Shown: piece by piece, positions 36,627 to 44,039 of the stretch
Numbering within the stretch: the stretch's first letter is position 1
Layout: each line of letters begins with the position of its first letter
From: Geminicoccus roseus DSM 18922
GTDB taxonomy: Bacteria; Pseudomonadota; Alphaproteobacteria; Geminicoccales; Geminicoccaceae
Assembly: GCF_000427665.1 (NCBI RefSeq)
Contig: NZ_KE386572.1
Coordinates: 4,216,373 to 4,280,372 of the forward strand
DNA: 64,000 nucleotides
Reading direction: 5' to 3'
Position numbers and translations under genes: made by a program
The notes under the pieces: model-generated
The model's input: only the letters and a program-made list of their open reading frames with translations
Database searches by the model: none
Told to the model about the DNA's origin: nothing

Positions 36627-38059
36627 GACGCCCTCCGCCAGGTGGTGCCGCCGGGCCCGTCCTCCAGGATGATGCCGCGCGCGGAAAGTTCGGCGCGGAT
36701 CCGGTCGGCCTCGGCGAAGTTCTTGCCCTTGCGCGCGGCCAGGCGTGCGGCGATCGCGGCCTCGATCTCCTGGCTGTCGTCGGCCACGGAGCCTCCCTTC
36801 AGCCAGGCCTCGGGCTCGGCCTGCAGCAGGCCCAGCACCGCGCCGGACGCCCGAAGCCGCTCGCGGTCCTCGGGTTCGTTCGTGCGGTTGAGGCGGCCCA
36901 GCAGGTCGTGGAGGACCGCCAGGGCCTTCGGCGTGTTCAGGTCGTCGCACAAGGCCTCGAGCAAAGCGGGCTCAGGTTCGTTCGTGCGATCCGCCCGGCC
37001 TCGGGTTCGTTCGTGCAAATCGCCGTTCTCGGGTTCGTTCGTGCGAAGCGCGGGAACCCGGGCCAGGGCGCCGTAGAAGCGGTCCAGGGTCGCCTTGGCG
37101 CGCTCGATGCCCTCCCAGGAGAAGTCCAGCGGCGAGCGGTAATGGGTGCCGAGCGTCCACAGGCGCACGGCCTCGCCCGGCGCCTTGGCCAGGACGTCCT
37201 CCACCGTGGTGAAGTTGCCGAGCGACTTCGCCATCTTCTCGCCGTTCACGGTGACGAAGCCGTTGTGCAGCCAGAAGTTCGCCATGTGGGAGAGGCCGCG
37301 CGCGCAGCAGGTCTGGGCGATCTCGTTCTCGTGGTGCGGGAACACCAGGTCGATGCCGCCGCCATGGATGTCGAACGGCACGCCCAGATGATGCTCGGAC
37401 ATGGCGGAGCACTCGATGTGCCAGCCGGGCCGGCCGCGGCCCCAGGGGCTGTCCCAGCCGGGCTGGTCCGCGGCGGAAGGCTTCCACAGCACGAAGTCGG
37501 CCGGGTCGCGCTTGTAGGGGGCCACGTCGACCCTGGCCCCGGCGATCTGCTCGTCGCGGTCGCGGCCGGACAGGCGGCCGTACCCGGCGAACGACGGCAC
37601 GTTGAACAGGACGTTGCCGTCCTTCTCGTAGGCGTGGCCGTTCGCGATCAGCGTCTCGATCAGCCGGATCATCCCGGCGATGTGCTGGGTGGCGCGCGGC
37701 TCGTGGTCGGGCGGGGTGCAGCCCAACGCCGCCGTATCCTTGTGGAACTGCTCGGTGGTGCTGCGGGTCACCTCCTCGATGGAGATGCCGCGCTCGGCCG
37801 CGCGGTCCATGATCTTGTCGTCGACGTCGGTGATGTTGCGCACATAGGTTACCTGCGGGAAAAGCTGGCGCAGGAGCCGGTTCAGGACGTCGAAGACGAT
37901 CAGGGGCCGGGCGTTGCCGATATGGATCCGGTCGTAGACGGTCGGTCCGCAGACATAGAGGCCCACCCGGTCCGGACGAATCGGCGCGAACGGCCGCTTG
38001 GCACGGGTCGCGGTATCGTGGAGGGTAAGGGTCGGCGACAAGGGACCGGTTCCAGCCAT
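36623..38059 (-). CDS. cysS: Cysteinyl-tRNA synthetase
   Basis: A 478-residue class I synthetase. The HIGH motif is IHIGNARP, zinc ligands include the Cys in VGLYVCGPTVYD plus Cys-Ser in HIECSAMSEHHLG and HHENE, and KMSKS reads KMAKSLGNF. The C-terminal half (about residues 330-430) is unusual: loops of the DALR helical domain contain Thr-Asn-Glu-Pro-Glu three times and a fourth copy in another frame. All four are encoded by a 17-bp DNA repeat also found at 8.9-9.3 kb. The core helices (ALCDDLNTPKALAVLHDLL) are intact, so the enzyme should work. It is likely essential. Confidence 0.95.
   Translation of the reverse strand: MAGTGPLSPTLTLHDTATRAKRPFAPIRPDRVGLYVCGPTVYDRIHIGNARPLIVFDVLNRLLRQLFPQVTYVRNITDVDDKIMDRAAERGISIEEVTRSTTEQFHKDTAALGCTPPDHEPRATQHIAGMIRLIETLIANGHAYEKDGNVLFNVPSFAGYGRLSGRDRDEQIAGARVDVAPYKRDPADFVLWKPSAADQPGWDSPWGRGRPGWHIECSAMSEHHLGVPFDIHGGGIDLVFPHHENEIAQTCCARGLSHMANFWLHNGFVTVNGEKMAKSLGNFTTVEDVLAKAPGEAVRLWTLGTHYRSPLDFSWEGIERAKATLDRFYGALARVPALRTNEPENGDLHERTRGRADRTNEPEPALLEALCDDLNTPKALAVLHDLLGRLNRTNEPEDRERLRASGAVLGLLQAEPEAWLKGGSVADDSQEIEAAIAARLAARKGKNFAEADRIRAELSARGIILEDGPGGTTWRRAS
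36869..37044 (-). repeat. Four copies of the 17-bp repeat inside cysS
   Basis: On the minus strand GCACGAACGAACCCGAG occurs at 37028-37044, 37000-37016, 36971-36987 (one base different, CCTGAG) and 36869-36885. The first three are separated by only 11-12 bases. Three are read as RTNEPE and the one at 37000 as HERTRG, so the repeat is conserved at DNA level even when the frame differs. The copies fall in linker positions of the helical domain. Confidence 0.93.
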
Positions 38060-38171
38060 GGACGTTGGTGGGCGCAATTGCCCGCCGCGCCGGGCGGGTG
38101 CCCGGCGCGGGTCACGCTGGATATCAGGAAGTGCGCGCGGATTCCAGGAACGTCCGGGCAGGCGTGGCGGG

Positions 38172-39314
38172 CTAGCCGGCCGGCTGCCAGAGGGCCGGGG
38201 TGGTGGACGGCGTCCAGCCGGCGCCGACATAGGCGGTGTGCGCCTGCAGGCAGCGATAGGTGCGGCCCTGATGGGTCACGGCCTGGCCGACCCGGTAGCT
38301 CGTCCCTTCCTGCCAGGTTCCGCTGCCACCCGTGCCGCCGCCACCGGTGGCTGGCGTATCGATGTCGATCTCGTAGCCGTGGCCCGGGTGCCGGCTGCTG
38401 CGATAGACCCGGTTGGCGGTGGCGCTTGCGACCGGCGTGACCGTCACGTTGGCGCCGCTGGTGCCGAGGACACCGATCCGGAAGATGGACGAGGCGTCGT
38501 TGACCGCCTTGGCCAGGGTTGCCGGCCATTTGGCGGCCTTGCCGGTGGCGGCCGAGAGGGTAACGGCGTGGCGGGCGACATCGCGGCCGGCCGCGTCGAA
38601 CACGCGCAGGGTCGCGGTGGAGCCGGCCGGCAGGTCGGCCCGCGCGACCACCTGGCCGGCCTCGTCCCAGCTGACCGGCGGGGTGGCGCCGCCAATGGCG
38701 GCGATCCGCACGTCCGAGCAGGAATAGAAGGCTTCCGGGCTGTCCGAGCGCTGCCAGATCGCGAAGATCACGTGCCGACCGGTCTTGCCGGCCGGGAGCT
38801 GGACGTTCATCCGGAAGCGGTGGTCGACCGCTTTCGGCGACGAGACCGAGGCGAACCTGGCGAGGTCGGCCCATTTCAGCGGTGCCGCCGGGTTCCAGCC
38901 GTCCCTGGTGATGTAGAAGTCGACATAGCGGGCGGCGTGGACCGCGGTGGCGTGGAACACGAAGGGGAACCGGCCCGAGGCGTCGGGTACGATGGTGGTG
39001 GCCGGCCAGTCCTGGCCCGGCAGGTCGAGCCCGGCATATTTGGAGCGGCCGCCGGCGCAGATCGCGCCGTCGCGGACCAGCCTGGCATGGTCGCCGTTGG
39101 CCTGGCCCTGGTTGACCTCGTTCCAGTCGTAGAGCGGCTGGGTGCCACCCGCCTGCACGACGGCCTTGCAGGCGGCGCTTTTTGGCGATTCTGGCCCTTC
39201 CTTGTAGCAGGCATAGACCCGGCTGATCGGCACTTCCATGGTGCCGTGCGCGGCGGCGGCCAGCGGGAAGAACAGCAGCGACAGGCCGGCGAAACCGGCG
39301 AATCCGATCTTCAT
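38172..39314 (-). CDS. AA10 lytic polysaccharide monooxygenase with a chitin-binding module
   Basis: A 380-residue secreted copper enzyme. The signal peptide ends AAAA, giving mature His1 in HGTMEVPISRVYACYKEGPE, the copper histidine brace start. The second His is in the FVFHATAVHAARYVDFYITRDGW segment. GRHVIFAIWQRSDSPEAFYSCSDV closes the catalytic domain. A middle FnIII/GbpA-like region (VVARADLPAGSTATLRVFDAAGRDV) and a C-terminal CBM5/12 (WQEGTSYRVGQAVTHQGRTYRCLQAHTAYVGAGWTP...LW) follow a Gly-rich linker. Chitin is the most likely substrate, which matches the nagA/nagB genes at 59-61 kb. Confidence 0.92.
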   Translation of the reverse strand: MKIGFAGFAGLSLLFFPLAAAAHGTMEVPISRVYACYKEGPESPKSAACKAVVQAGGTQPLYDWNEVNQGQANGDHARLVRDGAICAGGRSKYAGLDLPGQDWPATTIVPDASGRFPFVFHATAVHAARYVDFYITRDGWNPAAPLKWADLARFASVSSPKAVDHRFRMNVQLPAGKTGRHVIFAIWQRSDSPEAFYSCSDVRIAAIGGATPPVSWDEAGQVVARADLPAGSTATLRVFDAAGRDVARHAVTLSAATGKAAKWPATLAKAVNDASSIFRIGVLGTSGANVTVTPVASATANRVYRSSRHPGHGYEIDIDTPATGGGGTGGSGTWQEGTSYRVGQAVTHQGRTYRCLQAHTAYVGAGWTPSTTPALWQPAG

Positions 39315-39660
39315 GCCTCGACTCCAGAGGATGGGCGACGGATCAACGAAGTAACGGAAGAATGCACACTTGCCCATGCGCCTTCATGTTATTGAAGCGG
39401 CAAGAAATAGTATGAATATTACTTGAATTTGTTTGAAAATTTCCGCAAACCGGGTTGATCCGGCATGAGGGAGTTGCGTCTTCCGGATTGGCTGCGATGC
39501 GGCCGGGCGCGGTCGTTCGCCATCCGCGCGGCGACGTCATGATCCATGGTCGTCACGGCAGGTCGCCCCTTGCCATGGTTCGGCACGAACGGCGCGCAAG
39601 TCTTCTCGACCGCGGTCATTCCGGCCCGCAAACGCCGCCCGCGCTCGCGAAGCCTCACCC
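39315..39660. other. Intergenic region upstream of the LPMO gene
   Basis: Between 39360 and 39450 the sequence is notably AT-rich for this window, which suits a promoter for the LPMO gene on the minus strand, though no strict -35/-10 pair is convincing. The rest up to 39660 is GC-rich and holds no gene I can support. Confidence 0.4.
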
Positions 39661-40106
39661 ATGGATGAAATTTCCCGTTATACGGTAGAGATCGCCTCGG
39701 GCACGCCGACGCTTGGTGCGTTCATCAAGCATCCGACGCGCTACCAGAGAGGCTGCATCGTCGTTCAGGAGGGCAGTCTCCTCGATGAGACCAATCCCGC
39801 TATGCGCCCCAACGATTTCCCGACCCCGGCATCCGCATCGAGGGTCTTCGCGTCGCTCCTGGTCGACGTGCTGATCGAGCAGAACGAGCCCGCCGGCGCG
39901 CATGTCGGGAATGTCGCGGGCAGCGCCTGGGAAGGGATCAAGGTTGCCCGCATGCTCGACTTGGCCCCCGGCCTCGACGCCATCGGCAGGCCTGAGCACT
40001 TCGCGGATGCCGCCGCGATCATCGCGCGGATGCTGACCGCGGGGATGGGCGGACGATCCAGACCTATCTGCGTCCCCTTGCGATGTCCGGGTTCTCCGGA
40101 AGCTGA
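39661..40106 (+). pseudogene. Unknown protein gene with a single-base frameshift
   Basis: The frame from ATG 39661 (MDEISRYTVEIASGTPTLGA...) encodes about 127 ordinary-looking residues with alternating hydrophobic segments, ending ADAAAIIARMLTAG. At the G-run 40041-40044 the meaningful frame appears to shift by one base and continues as DGRTIQTYLRPLAMSGFSGS to a TGA at 40104-40106. Without the shift the frame runs on nonsensically into the next gene. Either the gene is broken or the run has a sequencing error. I do not recognise the family. Confidence 0.45.
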
Positions 40107-40171
40107 GGAAAGTTTTTGTGCCGAAGCTCAGCAGCCGAGGGCGCGGCAGAACCGTCGTCAGTGGAGGAAAC

Positions 40172-42034
40172 ATGTCGGACAAGACGTTCCATGGCTGCCC
40201 CTGCTGCAGCGGCACGTTTGGCGGGCTGTTCGCCGTCAACGAAACGGTGCGCCACCTGAAGGATCAGGCTGCACCCGGGAAGGGTTGGTCCTGCAACTGG
40301 GGGATCGACTGGATGGCCCTCCATCGGCGGGATCTGCTCAAGACCGGCGCCGCAGCGGCCAGCCTTGCGGCGCTGATGCCGAAGAAGGGTCTGGCGCAGA
40401 CCGCCGCCGAGGGGCAGGCCACCACCGTCTTCACCAACGGCAGCGTGCTCACCGTCGATGCCGATTTCTTCGAAGGCGAGGCGATGGCCGTGCGCGGCAA
40501 CCGCATTCTGGCCGTGGGCACCGACGGCGAGGTCCGCGCCGCGGCCGGCGACGGCGCCGCCATCGTCGACCTCGACGGCAAGACCGTCCTGCCGGGCTTC
40601 ATCGATCCGCATACCCACGTCATTTCCGGCTCCGTCGTCGATTCCATCATGGACTATGTCGGCATGGCCCGGTTCGCGACGGCGTCCGAAGTGCTGGATC
40701 ATATCGCCATGCGAGCGGCGCAGACGCCCGCTGGCGAATGGCTGGTCTTCCGCAACTTCGATCCTGCGGTGCAGGAGGGACCGGACGCCCTGACCTTCAC
40801 GGAACTCGATCCGATCTCGACCGAGCACCCGATCTTCGTCCTGAATGCCTCAGGTCATCTGGCTTATGCGAACTCGAAGGCCTTCGAGGTGTCAGGCATC
40901 ACCGGGGACGTCGAAGACCCGCCGGGTGGCGAGTTCGTTCGCGACGCGGAGGGCAACCTTACCGGCTTCATGAAGAACAACGTGGCATTCCTGCAGGTCG
41001 CGTCGAACTACCCGGCGATGACCGAGGCCGATCCGGTCGGAGGCCTGATCGCCCTGCTCGACAAGTGGTGCGCCGTCGGCCTCACGACGGTCTCGGAGTT
41101 GAGCCTCGGCGCTCTCGCGCAGTCCCCGGCGGACGCGCAAGTCATGGCTGCGGCGGCGCAATCGGGGCGTCTCAAGGCCCGTATCCGCGCCTATCCCTTC
41201 TATACCTTGGGGACGAAGGCCTGGGCCGATGCCGGCATTCGCCAGGGCGATGGCGACGCCATGGCCCGGATCGCGGGCTTCAAGCTGGTCGCCGATGGGT
41301 CCAACCAAGGTTTCACCGGGTTGCAGCGCGAGCCATACCTGAACCGCGAGGATCGGGGCCTTGCCTACATGGAACCCGGCGAACTGACCGCAATGGCGCT
41401 CGATCGGGCCGAGAAAGGCTGGCACCTCGCCATCCACGGCAATGGCGATTCAGCCATCGACAACATCCTCGACACCTGTCAGGCGCTGGCCGACGCGGGC
41501 GTCGACATGTCGAAGGTTCGCCCGCGGATCGAGCACTGCTCGATCCTCCACGACGAGCAGATCGAACGGATGCGGCAGCTGGGTGTGTCGGCGAGCTTCC
41601 TGATCGGGCACGTCCACTACTGGGGGATCGCGATGCGGGATGAGGTGTTCGGCGAGGAGAAGGCGCAACTTCTGGACCGGTGCCGAAGCGTGGAGCAGGC
41701 CGGCGTCGGCTTCACCCTGCATTCGGACTTCCTGGTGACCGACCCGGACCCGCTGCACATGATCGAGATGGCGGTGACGCGCCGGACATGGAAGGAGCCG
41801 GATTTCGTGCTGGCGCCGCACGAGAGGATCTCCGTCGAATCCGCCATCCGCGCGGTGACGTCGGAAGCTGCCTGGCAGCTGTTCTCCGAACACGAGGTCG
41901 GGAGCCTGGAGCCGGGCAAGCTGGCCGACTTCGTGATCCTCGCTCGGGATCCCCGCAGGGTCGATCCGGACACGATCAAGGATATCGGCGTCATCGAGAC
42001 CTGGATGGACGGCAAGCAGGTCTATTCATCCTGA
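40172..42034 (+). CDS. Tat-exported amidohydrolase, YtcJ-like
   Basis: A 620-residue metal-dependent hydrolase. The fold is marked by VFTNGSVLTVDADFFEGEAMAVRGNRILAVG, the metal-binding HxH in LPGFIDPHTHV, then WHLAIHGNGDSAIDNIL and RPRIEHCSILHDEQIERM with further His ligands, and the C-terminal GSLEPGKLADFVIL. A twin-arginine signal (HRRDLLKTGAAAASLAALMP) lies unusually far inside, at about residues 50-68. It is preceded by a Cys-rich stretch with HGCPCC. The start at 40172 follows a GGAGGAAA ribosome site. The substrate is unknown. Confidence 0.85.
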   Translation: MSDKTFHGCPCCSGTFGGLFAVNETVRHLKDQAAPGKGWSCNWGIDWMALHRRDLLKTGAAAASLAALMPKKGLAQTAAEGQATTVFTNGSVLTVDADFFEGEAMAVRGNRILAVGTDGEVRAAAGDGAAIVDLDGKTVLPGFIDPHTHVISGSVVDSIMDYVGMARFATASEVLDHIAMRAAQTPAGEWLVFRNFDPAVQEGPDALTFTELDPISTEHPIFVLNASGHLAYANSKAFEVSGITGDVEDPPGGEFVRDAEGNLTGFMKNNVAFLQVASNYPAMTEADPVGGLIALLDKWCAVGLTTVSELSLGALAQSPADAQVMAAAAQSGRLKARIRAYPFYTLGTKAWADAGIRQGDGDAMARIAGFKLVADGSNQGFTGLQREPYLNREDRGLAYMEPGELTAMALDRAEKGWHLAIHGNGDSAIDNILDTCQALADAGVDMSKVRPRIEHCSILHDEQIERMRQLGVSASFLIGHVHYWGIAMRDEVFGEEKAQLLDRCRSVEQAGVGFTLHSDFLVTDPDPLHMIEMAVTRRTWKEPDFVLAPHERISVESAIRAVTSEAAWQLFSEHEVGSLEPGKLADFVILARDPRRVDPDTIKDIGVIETWMDGKQVYSS

Positions 42035-42344
42035 CCAGCCCAGGCGGCGCGAGCCACATCGCGGCGAGGCGACCTTGGCGCCGGTAGGGAGGATGACGGC
42101 TCGAGGCTTTGGACCGGCGATAGGGCGCAACGAAGGCGACTGGTGCTTCGGGCTCAAGCCGGGCACCTGGCCGCCACGGCGCCACGTTGCGGAGCATCCT
42201 CCACAGCTTTCCTGACAACCAGTCGGGGTTTCGCTGCCCGGAACCGGAGCAGGCCCACGCAATACGCGGCCCCCCGGTGTGGTGATTTTCGGAATGGCGG
42301 ATCGCCATGGTCCTCGTGCCGCTTGCCGCGAGGGCCGGAACGGA
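42035..42344. other. Intergenic region with no supported gene
   Basis: About 310 bases lie between the convergent amidohydrolase and tetR genes. A minus-strand frame is open across most of it but has no recognisable domain and no ribosome site. No strong terminator hairpin was noticed. Confidence 0.4.
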
Positions 42345-42866
42345 TCAGCCCGCGGCGCGCAGCAGGGCCGAGAGACGCCGGGCGCTCGCGACCGCGGCCT
42401 GCCCCTCCAGCGGCCAGCTCTGGGTCAGGCCTTCCAGGATGAGGGTCAGGTCGGCCTCGCGGCCGGGCAGGCCGCAGGCTAAAGCCGCCTGCCTTGCCAC
42501 CTCGGCCTTGTGCCGGAGCAAGAGGGCCCGAAGGTCCGGGTCGGACGGCGCCGCCGCCACCGCCGCGTGGAACAGGCAGCCATGGGAGGCCTCGGTCTCC
42601 ATCCACCCCGCCACCCGGTCGATGATGGCGTCCAGCGCCTTTCCCCGGTCGTCCGGCAGGTCGGCGAACAGCCGGGCCAGGTAGCGCTGGTGCCGGTGCT
42701 CCATCGCCAGGCGCACCATCTCCTCGCGGGACGGCGCATATTTGTAGAGGGTCCGCAGGCTGACGCCGGCGGCCTCGCGGAGATCCTCGACGCTCGGCTG
42801 GGCAAAACCTTGCGCCGCGAAGGCGCGCTCCAGCCCGGCAGCGATCCTGTTGGCCATCTCGGTCAT
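42345..42866 (-). CDS. TetR-family transcriptional repressor
   Basis: A 173-residue repressor. The helix-turn-helix is GFAQPSVEDLREAAGVSLRTLYKYAPSREEMVRLAMEHRH (about residues 20-58), a normal TetR pattern, and the C-terminal helices form the ligand pocket. It is divergent from a quinone oxidoreductase gene. Two matched inverted repeats in the 67-base spacer are its probable operators, so it likely represses itself and the oxidoreductase. Confidence 0.9.
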   Translation of the reverse strand: MTEMANRIAAGLERAFAAQGFAQPSVEDLREAAGVSLRTLYKYAPSREEMVRLAMEHRHQRYLARLFADLPDDRGKALDAIIDRVAGWMETEASHGCLFHAAVAAAPSDPDLRALLLRHKAEVARQAALACGLPGREADLTLILEGLTQSWPLEGQAAVASARRLSALLRAAG

Positions 42867-42875
42867 GGTTGACCT

Positions 42876-42920
42876 GGTAGAGCGATCCCTCTACCTGAGC
42901 AAGTAGAGCGATCATTCTAC
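42876..42920. promoter_or_regulatory. Twin TetR operators
   Basis: Site 1 is GGTAGAG-CGATCC-CTCTACC (42876-42895), a perfect 7-bp inverted repeat. Site 2 is GTAGAG-CGATCA-TTCTAC (42903-42920) with the same GTAGA-N8-TCTAC frame. Their centres are 26 bases apart, so both lie on similar faces of the helix. They occupy the divergent promoter region of tetR and the oxidoreductase gene. Confidence 0.82.
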
Positions 42921-42933
42921 CTGCGAGGTTCCC

Positions 42934-44004
42934 ATGACCAAGCTCCCGCAAACGATGCAAGGCGTCGTCCTGACCGGCCATGGCGGCCTGGAGCGCCTGC
43001 AATGGCGGGACGACCTGCCGGTCCCGCAGCCTGGGCCTGGCGAGGTGCTGATCCGGGTCGGCGCCTCGGCGGTGAACAACACCGACATCAACACCCGCAC
43101 CGGCTGGTACTCGAAGAGCGTGCGCGGCGACACCGCATCCGGCGCCTCGGGCGGCCATGGTGCCGCGGCCGACAAGGACGGCAGCTGGACCAACAGCCCG
43201 CTCGCGTTCCCGCGCATCCAGGGGGCGGACTGCTGCGGCCGGATCGTGGCGGTCGGGCAGGGCGTTTCGGTCGAGCGGGTCGGCCAGCGCGTGCTGGTGC
43301 GCGCTGTCCAGGCGCCGGACGGGCCCGGGCTGCGCATCGCCACCTTCGGCTCGGAACAGGACGGCGGCTTTGCCGAGTTCACGGTCGCGGCCGACCACGA
43401 CGCCGTTGCGGTCCGCTCCGGCTGGTCGGATGTCGAGCTCGCCTCGTTCCCCTGCGCGTTCTCGACCGCCGAGGGGATGATCCAGCGCAGCGGGCTCGGC
43501 GCGGAGCGGGTGCTGATCACCGGGGCCTCGGGCGGGGTCGGTTCGGCCGCGATCCAGCTGGCGCGGCGGCGCGGGGCGACGGTCACCGCGCTCACCAGCC
43601 CGTCCAAGGCCGACGCCCTGCGTGCGCTCGACGCCCATACCATCCTCGACCGGGACGAGCCGGTCCCGCAGCGGGCGTTCGACCTGGTGCTGGATCTGGT
43701 CGGCGGGCCGCGCTGGCCGGAACTGCTGGACGGCCTGCGCGATGGCGGGCGCTATGCCACGGCCGGTGCGATCGCCGGGCCGATCGTGGAACTGGACCTG
43801 CGCACCCTCTACTTGCGCGACCTGTCCCTGTTCGGCTGCACCCACCAGCCGCCGAACGTGTTCACCGACCTGGTCGGCTATATCGAGGCCCAGGAGATCC
43901 GCCCGGTGGTGGCGGCGGTCTATCCCTTGCGGGACCTCGCCGCCGCGCAGGAAGCCTTCCTGACCAAGTCCCATGTCGGCAAGATCGGGATCGCCGTCGC
44001 CTGA
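42934..44004 (+). CDS. Zinc-type alcohol dehydrogenase/quinone oxidoreductase (MDR family)
   Basis: A 356-residue NADPH-dependent medium-chain reductase. The GroES-like domain begins GVVLTGHGGLERLQWRDDLPVPQPGPGEVLIRVGASAVNNTDINTRTGWY, and the Rossmann motif is VLITGASGGVGSAAIQLARRRGATV. Zinc ligands are not obvious, so it fits the zinc-free quinone reductase side. A 30-residue insert (GDTASGASGGHGAAADKDG) is present near residue 60 and recurs in this subfamily. It is under the TetR operators just upstream. Confidence 0.88.
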   Translation: MTKLPQTMQGVVLTGHGGLERLQWRDDLPVPQPGPGEVLIRVGASAVNNTDINTRTGWYSKSVRGDTASGASGGHGAAADKDGSWTNSPLAFPRIQGADCCGRIVAVGQGVSVERVGQRVLVRAVQAPDGPGLRIATFGSEQDGGFAEFTVAADHDAVAVRSGWSDVELASFPCAFSTAEGMIQRSGLGAERVLITGASGGVGSAAIQLARRRGATVTALTSPSKADALRALDAHTILDRDEPVPQRAFDLVLDLVGGPRWPELLDGLRDGGRYATAGAIAGPIVELDLRTLYLRDLSLFGCTHQPPNVFTDLVGYIEAQEIRPVVAAVYPLRDLAAAQEAFLTKSHVGKIGIAVA

Positions 44005-44039
44005 GCGCCGGCCGGCCCGGCAGGACCACGCCATCCGGT

